Positions 1 to 9,309 of a stretch of 64,000 nt of DNA are shown in pieces. The stretch is from Noviherbaspirillum pedocola (GTDB taxonomy: Bacteria; Pseudomonadota; Gammaproteobacteria; Burkholderiales; Burkholderiaceae_D): the NCBI RefSeq assembly GCF_016632335.1, contig NZ_JAEPBG010000010.1, positions 175,528 to 239,527 of the forward strand, read 5' to 3'. How positions within the stretch are numbered: the first letter of the stretch is position 1; each line of letters opens with the position of its first letter. Position numbers and translations under genes: made by a program. Below the pieces are notes generated by a model, which worked only from the letters and a program-made list of their open reading frames with translations, had not been told where the DNA came from and searched no databases.

Positions 1-9
1 TGGCTGTAG

Positions 10-1620
10 TCAGCCCGCCGACTGCAGCATCGACAAGGCCACCGCCTCGGCCACGCGGATGCCGTCAATGCCGGCCGACATGATGCCGCCGGCATAACCG
101 GCGCCTTCGCCGGCGGGAAACAGGCCGCGCGTATTGATGCTCTGCAGCGTGTTGTCATCGCGGCGTATGCGCACCGGCGACGAGGTGCGAGTCTCCACGC
201 CGGTCAGCACCGCGTCGTGCATCGCGAAGCCGCGGATCTGGCGGTCGAAGGCGGGCAGCGCTTCGCGGATCGCGTCGATTGCATAGTCCGGCAACGAAGG
301 CGACAGATCGCCGAGCCGCACGCCGGGCTTGTACGAGGGCTGCACAGTGCCGAATTCGGTGGAGGCACGCTTCGCAATGAAGTCGCCAACGAGTTGGCCC
401 GGCGCGCTGTAATCGCCGCCGCCGAGCTCGAAGGCTTTCGATTCGAGCGCGCGCTGGAAATCGATGCCGGCCAGCGGATGGCCCGGATAATCCGCGGGCG
501 TGATGCCGACCACGATGCCCGCATTCGCATTGCGTTCATTGCGCGAGTACTGGCTCATGCCGTTGGTCACCACGCGGTTCGGCTCGGACGTGGCCGCCAC
601 CACGGTGCCGCCGGGGCACATGCAGAAGCTGTAGACCGAGCGGCCATTGCTGCAGTGGTGCACCAGCTTGTAATCCGCCGCGCCCAGCACCGGGTTGCCG
701 GCATTCGGGCCGAAGCGGCAGCGGTCGATCAGGGATTGCGGATGCTCGATGCGAAAACCCACCGAGAACGGCTTGGCTTCGACATGCACGCCGCGCTCGT
801 ACAGCATCTGGAAAGTGTCGCGCGCGCTGTGGCCCACGGCGAGCACGACATGGTCGGTTTCCAGGCGCTCGCCGCCAGCCAGGTGCACGGCGCGCACTTG
901 GTGTTTGTCGATCTCGATATCCTCGACCCGCGTCTCGAAGCGAATCTCGCCGCCGAGTTCTTCGATGGTCTCGCGCATGTGCTCGACCATCTTCACCAGC
1001 CGGAAGGTGCCGATATGCGGCTTGCTGACATACAGGATTTCCTCGGGCGCCTCGGCTTTCACGAATTCAGTCAGCACCTTGCGGCCGTAATGCTTCGGGT
1101 CCTTGACCTGTGTCCACAGCTTGCCATCGGAAAAGGTACCGGCGCCGCCTTCGCCGAATTGCACATTCGATTCCGGATGCAGCACCCGCTTGCGCCACAG
1201 GCCGAAAGTGTCCTTGGTCCGCTCGCGCACGCTCTTGCCACGCTCAAGGATGATCGGGCGAAAGCCCATCTGCGCCAGGATCAGCCCGGCGAACAGACCG
1301 CAAGGCCCCATGCCGATGACCACCGGACGCCGATTGAAATTCGCTGGCGCGTGCCCGACGAAGTGGTAGCCGGTGTCCGGGGCAATCTGCAGCCTGCGGT
1401 CCTGCGCATGGCGCGATAGCAGCGCGGCTTCATTCTTCGCTTCGAGATCGATGGTGTAGACCAGCACGATGTCGCTTTTCCTGCGCGCATCGTAGCCGCG
1501 GCGAAACACGGAAAAGCTCAGCAGTTCATCGTCGGGTATGCCAAGGCGCTCAAGGATGGCGGCCTTCAGTGCATGTTCAGGGTGATCGAGGGGAAGTTGT
1601 ACTTCGGTGAGTCGCAGCAT
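10..1620 (-). CDS. FAD-dependent dehydrogenase (COG2509-like)
   Basis: A 536-residue flavoprotein. Residues 1-90 form an extra amino-terminal domain rich in charged residues. It is followed by a Rossmann FAD-binding segment (VVIGMGPCGLFAGLILAQ, about residues 100-117) and an ERG motif that should bind the ribose. Further FAD-contact motifs are FGEGGAGTFSDGKL near 155 and the carboxy-terminal GLFPAGEGAGYAGGI near 500. This order matches the uncharacterised COG2509 family of FAD-dependent dehydrogenases, whose substrate is not known. The ATG at 1620 has only a weak Shine-Dalgarno (CCGGAA) but fits the family's amino terminus. It is transcribed away from the small gene at 1731-2186 on the same strand, with a 110-base gap. 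The assignment to family is firm; the reaction is unknown. Confidence 0.85.
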   Translation of the reverse strand: MLRLTEVQLPLDHPEHALKAAILERLGIPDDELLSFSVFRRGYDARRKSDIVLVYTIDLEAKNEAALLSRHAQDRRLQIAPDTGYHFVGHAPANFNRRPVVIGMGPCGLFAGLILAQMGFRPIILERGKSVRERTKDTFGLWRKRVLHPESNVQFGEGGAGTFSDGKLWTQVKDPKHYGRKVLTEFVKAEAPEEILYVSKPHIGTFRLVKMVEHMRETIEELGGEIRFETRVEDIEIDKHQVRAVHLAGGERLETDHVVLAVGHSARDTFQMLYERGVHVEAKPFSVGFRIEHPQSLIDRCRFGPNAGNPVLGAADYKLVHHCSNGRSVYSFCMCPGGTVVAATSEPNRVVTNGMSQYSRNERNANAGIVVGITPADYPGHPLAGIDFQRALESKAFELGGGDYSAPGQLVGDFIAKRASTEFGTVQPSYKPGVRLGDLSPSLPDYAIDAIREALPAFDRQIRGFAMHDAVLTGVETRTSSPVRIRRDDNTLQSINTRGLFPAGEGAGYAGGIMSAGIDGIRVAEAVALSMLQSAG

Positions 1621-1730
1621 GCGCAGATTTCCGGTATTGAAGCGCGGCCGCGGAAGGACGCGGCCGATGGGCCGCCATTTTATCGCAGCCCGGCCGGCGC
1701 ATTGCGCGCCAGCCAGGCCCGGGTCCGTCC

Positions 1731-2186
1731 TTAGCTCTTTGTGGCGCGGGCCTGATTGCGCAACTGTTTCACCTGGTCATGGTTGCGCAGCACGCCCTGA
1801 TACTGCCTTTCCACCATCGTGCGTATGCCTTCCGGCAGCGGCTTCTCGAGCGCAGCGGCATAGCTGCGCTTGGCCACGTCTTCGCCGCGCTCGCATTCGT
1901 TGAGGATCGATTCATCATCCTTGCCGGTGATGGCGCTCTTGATATCGACCCAGCGCCGATGCAAGGTGGCCGAGACGCTGCTCGACTTTTCCGGATCGCC
2001 GCCGAGCGCGCGCACTTCCTGTTGCAATTCACCAGCAGCTTGCGCGCACTGCTGCGCACGGTCGGTGAAGAAAGACTTCATCGAAGCATTGCTGATGTCT
2101 TCGGCGCAGGTGCGAAAGCCCTGCTCGCCATCCTTGCAGGTTTCAATCAGATCATTCAGCGTGGAAATCACATCCTTGTTATCCAT
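1731..2186 (-). CDS. PA2169-type four-helix-bundle protein (DUF2383)
   Basis: A 151-residue protein, all alpha helical by appearance, beginning MDNKDVISTLNDLIETCKDG. This opening and the later YAAALEKPLPEGIRTMV segment are typical of the DUF2383 / PA2169 family, a ferritin-like four-helix bundle of unknown biochemical role often linked to stress. The start at 2186 was chosen because AGGAAG lies about 5 bases upstream; the reading frame is open further upstream but those residues look non-coding. No signal peptide or membrane segment is visible. Conserved Glu/His metal ligands cannot be assigned by eye, so metal binding is only a possibility. Confidence 0.8.
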   Translation of the reverse strand: MDNKDVISTLNDLIETCKDGEQGFRTCAEDISNASMKSFFTDRAQQCAQAAGELQQEVRALGGDPEKSSSVSATLHRRWVDIKSAITGKDDESILNECERGEDVAKRSYAAALEKPLPEGIRTMVERQYQGVLRNHDQVKQLRNQARATKS

Positions 2187-2290
2187 CGTTCTTCCTTTGG
2201 GTTTTGACAGGGTCCATGCGGACCAGAACAGCCCGCGACGAAACTCTGCTGAGGCAAGCCGTATGCCAGTGCTGGAACAACGCGCGCCCA

Positions 2291-2320
2291 AAGGGAAAAG
2301 CCGGATGCTTTCGGCATCCG
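2291..2320 (-). terminator. Rho-independent terminator after spoVR
   Basis: Read on the minus strand, a 9-bp stem (GCCGGATGC / GCATCCGGC, 2298-2320) with a 5-base loop is followed by TTTT. It sits 64 bases after the spoVR stop codon and should end the prkA-yeaH-spoVR transcript. Confidence 0.75.
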
Positions 2321-2383
2321 GCAGAATGTGCCGGCAGAGCGGCAAAAATTACAGAGACACAGGCGACTTGATCTGCTCAATGA

Positions 2384-3925
2384 TCAGCGATGACGCCGGT
2401 CAGTGCGGCACTCCTGGGTGGAAAGCACCTTGCCCTTCGGGTCGACGGTTTCCAGCCTGACGTCGAAGCCCCAAAGGCGCGCCACATGCTTCAGCACCTC
2501 TTCACTCTGATGATTCAGCGGCCGCCGCTGGAACTGCGTATGGCGCAGCGTCAGCGAACGATCGTCGCGGGTGTTGACCGACCATACCTGGATGTTCGGC
2601 TCGCGATTGCCCAGGTTGTACTGCGCGGCAAGCTGCTGACGCACATGGCGATAGCCGCTTTCATCATGGATCGCGGAAATCGTCAGCTTGTCGTCGTGGT
2701 CGTCGTCGAGAATCGCGAAGAAGTGGAAATCGCGAATCAGCTTCGGTGACAGGTATTGCGCAATGAAGCTTTCATCCTTGAAGTTGCGCATCGCGAAGTC
2801 CAGGGTCTTGCGCCAGTCGCTGCCGGCGATGTCCGGGAACCACTGGCGGTCTTCCTCGGTAGGTTCCTCGCAGATGCGGCGGATGTCGCGCATCATCGCA
2901 AATCCGAGCGCATACGGATTGATGCCGCTGTAATACGGGCTCGTGATCGGCGGTTGGTAGACGACGTTGGTATGGCTCTGCAGGAACTCGAGCATGAAGC
3001 CATCGCTCAAAATGCCTTCGTCATACAGCTGATTGAGGATGGTGTAATGCCAGAAGGTGGCCCAGCCCTCATTCATTACTTGCGTCTGGCGCTGCGGGTA
3101 AAAATATTGCGAGATCTTGCGCGTGATACGCACGAGTTCGCGCTGCCATGGCTCCAGCAGCGGCGCCGACTTCTCGATGAAGTACAGCAGGTTTTCCTGC
3201 GGCTCGGCCGGGAAACGCCGGTGATGCGGGCCTTCCTGTGCCGTCAGTTGCTCCTCGCGTCGCGGCAGCGTGCGCCAGAGGTCATTGACCTGGCTCTGAA
3301 GATAGGCTTCGCGCTCGCTCTGACGGGCGTTTTCTTCCTGCAGCGACAGCTTGGCCGGGCGCTTGTAGCGGTCCACGCCATAGTTCTGCAGCGCATGGCA
3401 GGAATCCAGCAGCAGCTCCACTTCTTCGACGCCATGCCGCCGCTCGCATTCGGCGATGTAATTCTTGGCGAACAGCATGTAGTCGATGATGGCTTCCGCA
3501 TCGGTCCAGGTGCGGAACAGATAATTGCCCTTGAAGAAGGAATTGTGCCCGTATGCCGCATGCGCGATAACCAGCGTCTGCATCATCAGGCTGTTCTCTT
3601 CCATCAGATAGGCGATGCACGGATTGGAATTGATCACAATCTCGTAGGCCAGGCCCATCTGCCCGCGGCGATAGCTTTTCTCGGTGCTCAGGAAATGCTT
3701 GCCGAAGGACCAGTGGTTGTAGTTGACCGGCATGCCGACCGAGGCATACGCATCCATCATCTGCTCGGCAGTGATGATCTCGAGCTGATTGGGATAGGTG
3801 TCGAGCCCGAAATTCTCGGCAACGCGGCGCACTTCCTCGTGCGCCTGCTCGATCAGTTCGACCGTCCATTCCGATTGCTCGGGCAGACGGCGCTCATGGA
3901 GAGGAGTATCGGTGACAGTATTCAT
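2384..3925 (-). CDS. spoVR: SpoVR family protein (YcgB-like)
   Basis: A 513-residue soluble protein matching the SpoVR/YcgB family throughout. The amino-terminal part has EVRRVAENFGLDTYPNQLEI, then the family's YNHWSFGKHF and YEIVINSNPC segments. The centre carries NEGWATFWHYTILNQL and SGINPYALGF. Gram-negative homologues belong to the stationary-phase/stress regulon with YeaG and YeaH; in Bacillus SpoVR affects the spore cortex. The molecular activity is not established. The ATG overlaps the stop codon of the upstream DUF444 gene by 4 bases (ATGA), so translation is probably coupled. It is the last gene of a three-gene operon with prkA. Length is normal for the family. Confidence 0.93.
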   Translation of the reverse strand: MNTVTDTPLHERRLPEQSEWTVELIEQAHEEVRRVAENFGLDTYPNQLEIITAEQMMDAYASVGMPVNYNHWSFGKHFLSTEKSYRRGQMGLAYEIVINSNPCIAYLMEENSLMMQTLVIAHAAYGHNSFFKGNYLFRTWTDAEAIIDYMLFAKNYIAECERRHGVEEVELLLDSCHALQNYGVDRYKRPAKLSLQEENARQSEREAYLQSQVNDLWRTLPRREEQLTAQEGPHHRRFPAEPQENLLYFIEKSAPLLEPWQRELVRITRKISQYFYPQRQTQVMNEGWATFWHYTILNQLYDEGILSDGFMLEFLQSHTNVVYQPPITSPYYSGINPYALGFAMMRDIRRICEEPTEEDRQWFPDIAGSDWRKTLDFAMRNFKDESFIAQYLSPKLIRDFHFFAILDDDHDDKLTISAIHDESGYRHVRQQLAAQYNLGNREPNIQVWSVNTRDDRSLTLRHTQFQRRPLNHQSEEVLKHVARLWGFDVRLETVDPKGKVLSTQECRTDRRHR

Positions 3926-5187
3926 TTCGGCTGCTTCTTGAACAGTTCACGGAATACCGGATAGATGTCTGCCGGCGACTCGATCTTCTGCATGGCGAAG
4001 TGCGGATGGGCCGCGGCGACCTGCATGTATTCGTGCCACAGGTTCTGCGGCGCACCGTCGGTGATTTCCACATACGCGTAGTACTGCACCGCCGGCAGAA
4101 TGGTGCTGATCAGCAATTGCCGGCAGTTGACCGAATCCTTGTCCCAGTTGTCGCCATCGGAGGCTTGGGCGACATACACGTTCCAGTCGCCGCCTGGATA
4201 ACGCTCCTGCAGGATGCGGTTCAGCAGATGCAGCGCCGACGAGACCACGGTGCCGCCGGACTCGCGCGAGTTGAAGAACTCGTGTTCATCGACTTCGGTT
4301 GCAGCGGTGTGATGGCGTATGAACACCACCTCGATCTTGTCGTAGGCGCGGGTGAGGAAGAGGTAGAGCAGGATGAAGAAGCGCTTGGCCGTATCCTTGC
4401 GCTGCTCGTCCATCGAGCCCGATACGTCCATCACGCAGAACATCACCGCCTGACTGGATGGCTTGGGTGTCTTCACCCGGTTGCTGTAGCGCAGGTCGAA
4501 CGGATCGATGAAGGGAATCGCATTCAGGCGCGTTTTCAGGTGCTCGATCTCGCGCTTGAGCTTGATGACGGCCGGATCGTCTTCGTCCACGACAAGCAGC
4601 AGCTGCTCGAGCTCCTGCTCGGCGCGCGCCAGTCGCTTGTTGTGCTTGCCGCCGAGGGCGATACGCCGGCCCAGCGCGCCGCGCAGCGAGCGCAGCACAT
4701 GGATGTTGGCCGGCGTGCCGGACACGGTATAGCCGGCGCGATGGGTTTTGTATTCCGTGGTGGAAGCGAGCTGCTTCTTCACCATGTTCGGCAGCTCGAG
4801 GTCCTCGAAGAAGTAGTTCATGAATTCTTCGCGGCTGAGCTCGAAGACGAAGTCGTCCTGGCTCGTCTCTTCGCTGTTGCCGGCCTTGCCGCCGCCACCG
4901 CCGCCGCCGCCGCGCGGACGGGGAATACGGTCGCCCTTCAGATATTCTTCATTGCCCGGATTGACGGCTTCCCACACGCCGCCATGCGCATGGCCAAACG
5001 TGGGTTCGTTCACATCCCTGGCGGGGATGGAAATCTTTTCGCCGCTTGCAATATCAGTAATGGAGCGGCCCTTGATGGCGCGCTCGACCGCCTGCTTGAT
5101 TTGCCCTTTGTAGCGCCGCAAGAAACGCTCGCGGTTGACCGCGGACTTGTTCTTGCTCTGCAAACGCCGATCGATGAGGTAAGTCAA
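3922..5187 (-). CDS. yeaH: YeaH/YhbH family protein (DUF444) with vWA-like domain
   Basis: A 421-residue member of the DUF444 (YeaH/YhbH) family. A charged amino-terminal region with a run of eight glycines (about residues 91-101) leads to a von Willebrand A-like domain. Its metal-site motif DVSGSMD starts at residue 254, and a likely second MIDAS element is SGGTVVSS. The start is a TTG at 5187; AGGAG lies 6 bases upstream and no good ATG is nearby. The family always travels with PrkA/YeaG and SpoVR and is thought to act with the kinase under starvation stress, but its partner is unproven. A 182-base gap separates it from prkA; the stop overlaps the spoVR ATG. Confidence 0.92.
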   Translation of the reverse strand: MTYLIDRRLQSKNKSAVNRERFLRRYKGQIKQAVERAIKGRSITDIASGEKISIPARDVNEPTFGHAHGGVWEAVNPGNEEYLKGDRIPRPRGGGGGGGGKAGNSEETSQDDFVFELSREEFMNYFFEDLELPNMVKKQLASTTEYKTHRAGYTVSGTPANIHVLRSLRGALGRRIALGGKHNKRLARAEQELEQLLLVVDEDDPAVIKLKREIEHLKTRLNAIPFIDPFDLRYSNRVKTPKPSSQAVMFCVMDVSGSMDEQRKDTAKRFFILLYLFLTRAYDKIEVVFIRHHTAATEVDEHEFFNSRESGGTVVSSALHLLNRILQERYPGGDWNVYVAQASDGDNWDKDSVNCRQLLISTILPAVQYYAYVEITDGAPQNLWHEYMQVAAAHPHFAMQKIESPADIYPVFRELFKKQPK

Positions 5188-5369
5188 TATACTCTCCTGC
5201 TCGCATTGCGGACCCGGAACCGTCGCTTCCGCGTCTTCGCATCATCCACCGGCCCACCGGCGGCGAAAAGCGACGGCCGTCGCTGATACCGGTATCCCGG
5301 CCCTGCCTGTGAAAACACAAGCAAGACCGGGGCCAGATCATCGCTGCCTGCCCGTCGGGCCGAGGCGGG

Positions 5370-7292
5370 TCAGGACGATTTCCTTACACGCAGATACCAC
5401 TCGCAAAGCAGGCGCACCTGCTTCGGCGTGTAGCCCTTGGCAACCATGCGCTCGACGAACTCCTTGTGCTTGTGCGCGTCGTCGGCGCTTGCTTTTGCAT
5501 TGAACGAGATCACCGGCAGCAGTTCCTCGGTATTCGAGAACATCTTCTTCTCGATCACGGTGCGGAACTTCTCATAGCCCGTCCATGCAGGGTTCTTGCC
5601 ATTGTTCTGCGCGCGGGTGCGCAGCACGAAGTTGACGATCTCGTTCCGGAAATCCTTCGGATTGGAAATGCCAGCCGGCTTTTCGATCTTTTCGAGCTCG
5701 CTGTTCAACGCATCGCGATTGAAGCTTTCCCCGGTGTCCGGATCGCGGAATTCCTGATCCTGGATCCAGAAATCGGCGAAGGTGACGTAGCGGTCGAAAA
5801 TGTTCTGGCCATACTCGGAATAGCTTTCCAGATAGGCCGTCTGAATTTCCTTGCCGATGAATTCCACGTAACGTTGCGCCAGGTATTCCTTGATGTAGGA
5901 ATAGTATTTCTGCTCGATCTCGGGCGGGAATTGCTCGCGGCTGACCTGCTGCTCCAGCACGTACAGCAGATGCACCGGGTTCGCGGCCACTTCCGTGCTG
6001 TCGAAGTTGAAGACCTTGGACAGGATCTTGAACGCGAAACGCGTCGACAATCCGTTCATGCCTTCATCGACACCGGCGTAGTCGACATACTCGGACCGCG
6101 ACTTCGCCTTCGGATCAGTGTCCTTCAGGTTTTCCCCGTCGTACACCAGCATCTTGCTGAAGATGCTCGAGTTCTCCGGCTCCTTCAGCCGCGACAGCAC
6201 CGCGAACTGCGCCATCATCTTCAGCGTTCCCGGCGCGCATGGCGCATTCGACAGCGAGGAATTGCGCATCAGTTTGTCGTAGATCTTGATCTCGTCGGAT
6301 ACACGCAGGCAATAAGGCACCTTGACGATATAGATCCGGTCGAGGAAAGCCTCGTTGTTCTTGTTGTTCTTGAAGGATTTCCATTCGGATTCATTCGAGT
6401 GCGCCAGCACCACGCCATCGAAGGGAATCGCGCCGAAACCTTCTGTGCCCTTGTAGTTGCCTTCCTGCGTTGCGGTCAGCAGCGGATGCAGCACCTTGAT
6501 CGGCGCCTTGAACATCTCGACGAATTCGAGCAGGCCCTGGTTGGCCAGGCACAGGCCGCCGGAATAGCTGTAGGCATCCGGATCGTCCTGCGAGTATTCC
6601 TCGAGCTTGCGGATGTCGACCTTGCCGACAAGGGAGGAGATGTCCTGGTTGTTCTCATCGCCCGGCTCGGTCTTGGCCACGGCAATCTGCTTCAACACCG
6701 ATGGATAGCGCCGCACCACGCGGAAGCGGTTGATGTCGCCGTTGAATTCATGCAGGCGCTTGACGGCCCAGGGGCTGGGAATGGCGCGCAGATAACGACG
6801 CGCAATGCCATAGTCTTCTTCAAGGATCGTGCCGTCCTCGGCTTCGGAGAACAGGCCAAGCGGCGACTCGTTGACCGGAGAGCCCTTGATCGAATAGAAG
6901 GGAACGCTTTCCATCAGGGACTTCAGCTTCTCGGCAATGGAAGACTTGCCGCCGCCCACCGGACCCAGCAGATAGAGAATCTGCTTGCGCTCTTCCAGGC
7001 CTTGCGCAGCGTGGCGGAAATAGGAAACCACCTGCTCGATGACTTCCTCCATCCCATAGAACTCGCGAAACGCAGGGTAAATCTTGATGACCTTGTTGGC
7101 GAAGATGCGTGAGAGGCGCGGATCGAAACGGGTATCGACAACTTCAGGCTCACCGATGGCCTGCAACATTCTTTCGGCCGCCGTGGCGTATGCCATCCGA
7201 TCGCGTTTGCACAAGTCCAGATATTCCTGGACCGACATCTCTTCCTCACGGGTCCTTTCATATCGTGCCGCATAGTTCTCAAAGATTTTCAT
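5370..7292 (-). CDS. prkA: PrkA/YeaG serine protein kinase with AAA-like domain
   Basis: A 640-residue PrkA-family protein. The amino-terminal half is an AAA-type ATPase domain with a Walker A loop (GPVGGGKS, about residues 110-117). The carboxy-terminal half corresponds to the PrkA kinase-like domain (KPAGISNPKDFRNEIVNFVL region). The family has been described as a serine kinase in Bacillus and as a stress/nitrogen-starvation factor (YeaG) in E. coli; some work treats homologues as AAA proteases instead. Two in-frame ATGs exist. The one at 7298 is only 1-2 bases from the AAAGGAAG site, while that at 7292 is about 7 bases away, so 7292 was chosen. It is the first gene of the prkA-yeaH-spoVR operon. 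Confidence 0.94.
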   Translation of the reverse strand: MKIFENYAARYERTREEEMSVQEYLDLCKRDRMAYATAAERMLQAIGEPEVVDTRFDPRLSRIFANKVIKIYPAFREFYGMEEVIEQVVSYFRHAAQGLEERKQILYLLGPVGGGKSSIAEKLKSLMESVPFYSIKGSPVNESPLGLFSEAEDGTILEEDYGIARRYLRAIPSPWAVKRLHEFNGDINRFRVVRRYPSVLKQIAVAKTEPGDENNQDISSLVGKVDIRKLEEYSQDDPDAYSYSGGLCLANQGLLEFVEMFKAPIKVLHPLLTATQEGNYKGTEGFGAIPFDGVVLAHSNESEWKSFKNNKNNEAFLDRIYIVKVPYCLRVSDEIKIYDKLMRNSSLSNAPCAPGTLKMMAQFAVLSRLKEPENSSIFSKMLVYDGENLKDTDPKAKSRSEYVDYAGVDEGMNGLSTRFAFKILSKVFNFDSTEVAANPVHLLYVLEQQVSREQFPPEIEQKYYSYIKEYLAQRYVEFIGKEIQTAYLESYSEYGQNIFDRYVTFADFWIQDQEFRDPDTGESFNRDALNSELEKIEKPAGISNPKDFRNEIVNFVLRTRAQNNGKNPAWTGYEKFRTVIEKKMFSNTEELLPVISFNAKASADDAHKHKEFVERMVAKGYTPKQVRLLCEWYLRVRKSS

Positions 7293-7368
7293 TTGCATGC
7301 TTCCTTTGAAGTGAATCTATTGTCAGCTGGCGGCGCTTTCAGTATGTGGCTTGCTGGACCGCAACTTA

Positions 7369-7397
7369 ATAATACGCGCTCTTTTTTGTGATGGCAT
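7369..7397 (-). promoter_or_regulatory. Possible sigma-70-like promoter of prkA operon
   Basis: On the minus strand, ATGCCA (7397-7392) and TATTAT (7374-7369) are separated by 17 bases and lie about 75 bases upstream of the prkA ATG. The -35 matches the consensus at 4 of 6 positions and the -10 at 5 of 6. Homologous operons are often RpoS-dependent, which this spacing would permit. Confidence 0.4.
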
Positions 7398-7784
7398 GAA
7401 GGCGCTGATGAAAAAATTTTTTCTTCTCACTCGCGCCCCATGACCTGCAAACGGTATGGTCTGGCAAGCTGTTCTCGATAAGGTTTCGCATGAGGACAGC
7501 TGCTACGTCACGGATTCATGATTGCATATTATCCGAACACATGGGGAAGACTTTGACCATGATGGATACAGGTTTATTTGGCTCATCATTCCCGCAGCGG
7601 CGCGGTGCAAACATGCTTGCAGCTTCATGCGCATCGCGCCACACAGGCATTCAACGCGCGAACTCAGGTTCATGATTACACCGCGTTGAAAACGGAATCG
7701 CCATTGATACTTTGTCTTACAATTCGGGCCTGTTGTCATCATCCTCTCAACCACCGCCGTCAAGGCTTTCCCATACATTGTCAT
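7398..7784. other. Intergenic region between prkA and SET gene
   Basis: About 390 bases between two divergently transcribed genes. It holds an AT-rich tract near 7411-7428 (AAAAAATTTTTT core). Short open frames in it lack good ribosome sites and resemble no known protein. Promoters for the SET gene are presumably here but none stands out. Confidence 0.5.
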
Positions 7785-8288
7785 ATGCCCCGATCCAGAA
7801 CCGCGGTTGAACACGCTCAGGAACCGATTCCATCAATTGTGGTGCGCCATTCCAAAATCCATGGCAATGGCGTCTTCGCCAGGCGCAAGATAGCGGCCGG
7901 CTCGCTGATAGCCGAATACATCGGCGAGCGCATCACGGAGAGAGAAGCGCAGAAGCGCACCGGGCTCGATCCGGAGAATCCCTATCACACGTTCTTCTTT
8001 GCGCTGGAGAACGGCAAGATGATCGATGGCGGCAGCGGCGGCAATGATCTGCGCTGGATCAACCACAGCTGCGCGCCGAACTGCGAAGCCCGTGAAGAAA
8101 AGAATCGGATCTTCATCTACGCGCTGCGCGACATCAAGCGCGGCGAGGAATTGAACTATGACTATGGCCTGGTGCTGGAAGGCCGTCATACGCCGGCGAT
8201 CAAGCGCGCCTATCAATGCCTGTGCGGCGAGCCCAACTGCCGCAAGACGATGCTCGCGCCAAAGCGCGGCGCCCGCCAGGCAGCCTGA
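7785..8288 (+). CDS. SET-domain protein (putative lysine methyltransferase)
   Basis: A 167-residue protein made almost entirely of a SET domain. Visible motifs are HGNGVFA (26-32), the SAM/active-site motif RWINHSCAPNC (90-100), and GEELNYDYG (120-128) with the catalytic-type tyrosine. A post-SET-like cysteine set follows (C145, C147, C152), which in eukaryotic enzymes binds zinc with the NHSC cysteine. Such compact SET proteins occur in a range of bacteria; targets are largely unknown, with histone-like proteins or host proteins proposed. The ATG at 7785 was chosen because upstream in-frame residues look non-coding. It is followed directly by a strong terminator, so it is likely monocistronic. 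Confidence 0.88.
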   Translation: MPRSRTAVEHAQEPIPSIVVRHSKIHGNGVFARRKIAAGSLIAEYIGERITEREAQKRTGLDPENPYHTFFFALENGKMIDGGSGGNDLRWINHSCAPNCEAREEKNRIFIYALRDIKRGEELNYDYGLVLEGRHTPAIKRAYQCLCGEPNCRKTMLAPKRGARQAA

Positions 8289-8308
8289 GGCAGCATTTCG
8301 AGCCTGAT

Positions 8309-8333
8309 AAAGCCTGCGCACGCAGGCTTTTTT
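8309..8333 (+). terminator. Rho-independent terminator after SET gene
   Basis: AGCCTGC (8311-8317), loop GCAC, GCAGGCT (8322-8328), then six T residues; 20 bases after the stop codon. Confidence 0.85.
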
Positions 8334-8391
8334 CATTTGCAAAACGCGCTGTTACACTGCGCCCTTTCCCTACCATTCCCCAGGAACTCTG

Positions 8392-9309
8392 ATGTCAGGC
8401 CAACCCGAGATTTTCAACATGGCGCTGTTCTGCGATTTCGAAAACATCGCGCTCGGCGTGCGTGACGCAAGATATGCGCAGTTCGATATCCGCAAAGTGC
8501 TGGAAAGGCTGCTCTTGAAGGGCAGCATTGTGGTGAAGAAGGCCTATTGCGACTGGGAGCGCTACAAGGACTTCAAGGCGCCGATGCATGAAGCTTCCTT
8601 CGAGCTGATCGAGATCCCGCATCTGCGCCAATCAGGCAAGAACTCGGCGGACATCCGCATGGTGGTCGATGCGCTCGACCTCTGCTACACCAAGTCGCAT
8701 GTTGACAGCTTCGTCATCATCAGTGGCGACTCGGACTTCTCGCCGCTGGTGTCGAAGCTGCGCGAAAACAATAAATACGTGATCGGCATCGGCGTGCGTG
8801 ATTCCACCTCGGACCTGCTGGCCGCCAACTGCGACGAGTTCATCTTCTACGACGACCTCGTGCGCGAGCAGAAGACGCGACGCAAGGGCAGTGAGCGCAA
8901 GACCACGGCCAAGACCGCGCAGCAGCCGAGCGTACCGGCTGCTGGCAACGCGAACGGCGCCGCGGCCACGCCTGCTGTGACGGCGTCATCTGCTACGCAA
9001 GCCGCGACACCCGCCGTGGCCAAATCCGCGCCGGGCAAGCGCGATGAAGAGCCGCGCCAGGATGCGCTCGAACTCATCGTCGAAACCATCGAAGCGCTGA
9101 TCGCGGAACGCGGCGAGGAAGACAAGCTGTGGGGCTCGATGGTGAAGCAGACGATGAAGCGCAGGCGTCCTGGCTTCAATGAAGCCGCCTATGGCTATCG
9201 TTCCTTCCGGCAGATGCTGGAGGATGCGCAGATGCACGGGTTGCTGACGCTGCAGAAGGATGAGAAGACCGGTCAATACATGATTCGCCTGCCGGCGCAG
9301 GAGGAATGA
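8392..9309 (+). CDS. NYN-domain putative RNase with carboxy-terminal OST-HTH/LOTUS domain
   Basis: A 305-residue protein. Residues 1-165 form a NYN (LabA/DUF88, PIN-like) domain with the acidic residues expected of the metal site: D15 in ALFCDFENI, D87 in NSADIRM and the SGDSDF motif at 111-116. A low-complexity Ala/Thr/Pro linker (about 165-215) leads to a carboxy-terminal helical domain (about 225-300; KLWGSMVKQTMKRRRPGFNE...YRSFRQMLE) that fits the OST-HTH/LOTUS RNA-binding fold. The arrangement suggests an RNA nuclease with an RNA-binding module, though no activity is proven for this group. Its stop overlaps the start of the next gene by 4 bases. Confidence 0.85.
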   Translation: MSGQPEIFNMALFCDFENIALGVRDARYAQFDIRKVLERLLLKGSIVVKKAYCDWERYKDFKAPMHEASFELIEIPHLRQSGKNSADIRMVVDALDLCYTKSHVDSFVIISGDSDFSPLVSKLRENNKYVIGIGVRDSTSDLLAANCDEFIFYDDLVREQKTRRKGSERKTTAKTAQQPSVPAAGNANGAAATPAVTASSATQAATPAVAKSAPGKRDEEPRQDALELIVETIEALIAERGEEDKLWGSMVKQTMKRRRPGFNEAAYGYRSFRQMLEDAQMHGLLTLQKDEKTGQYMIRLPAQEE

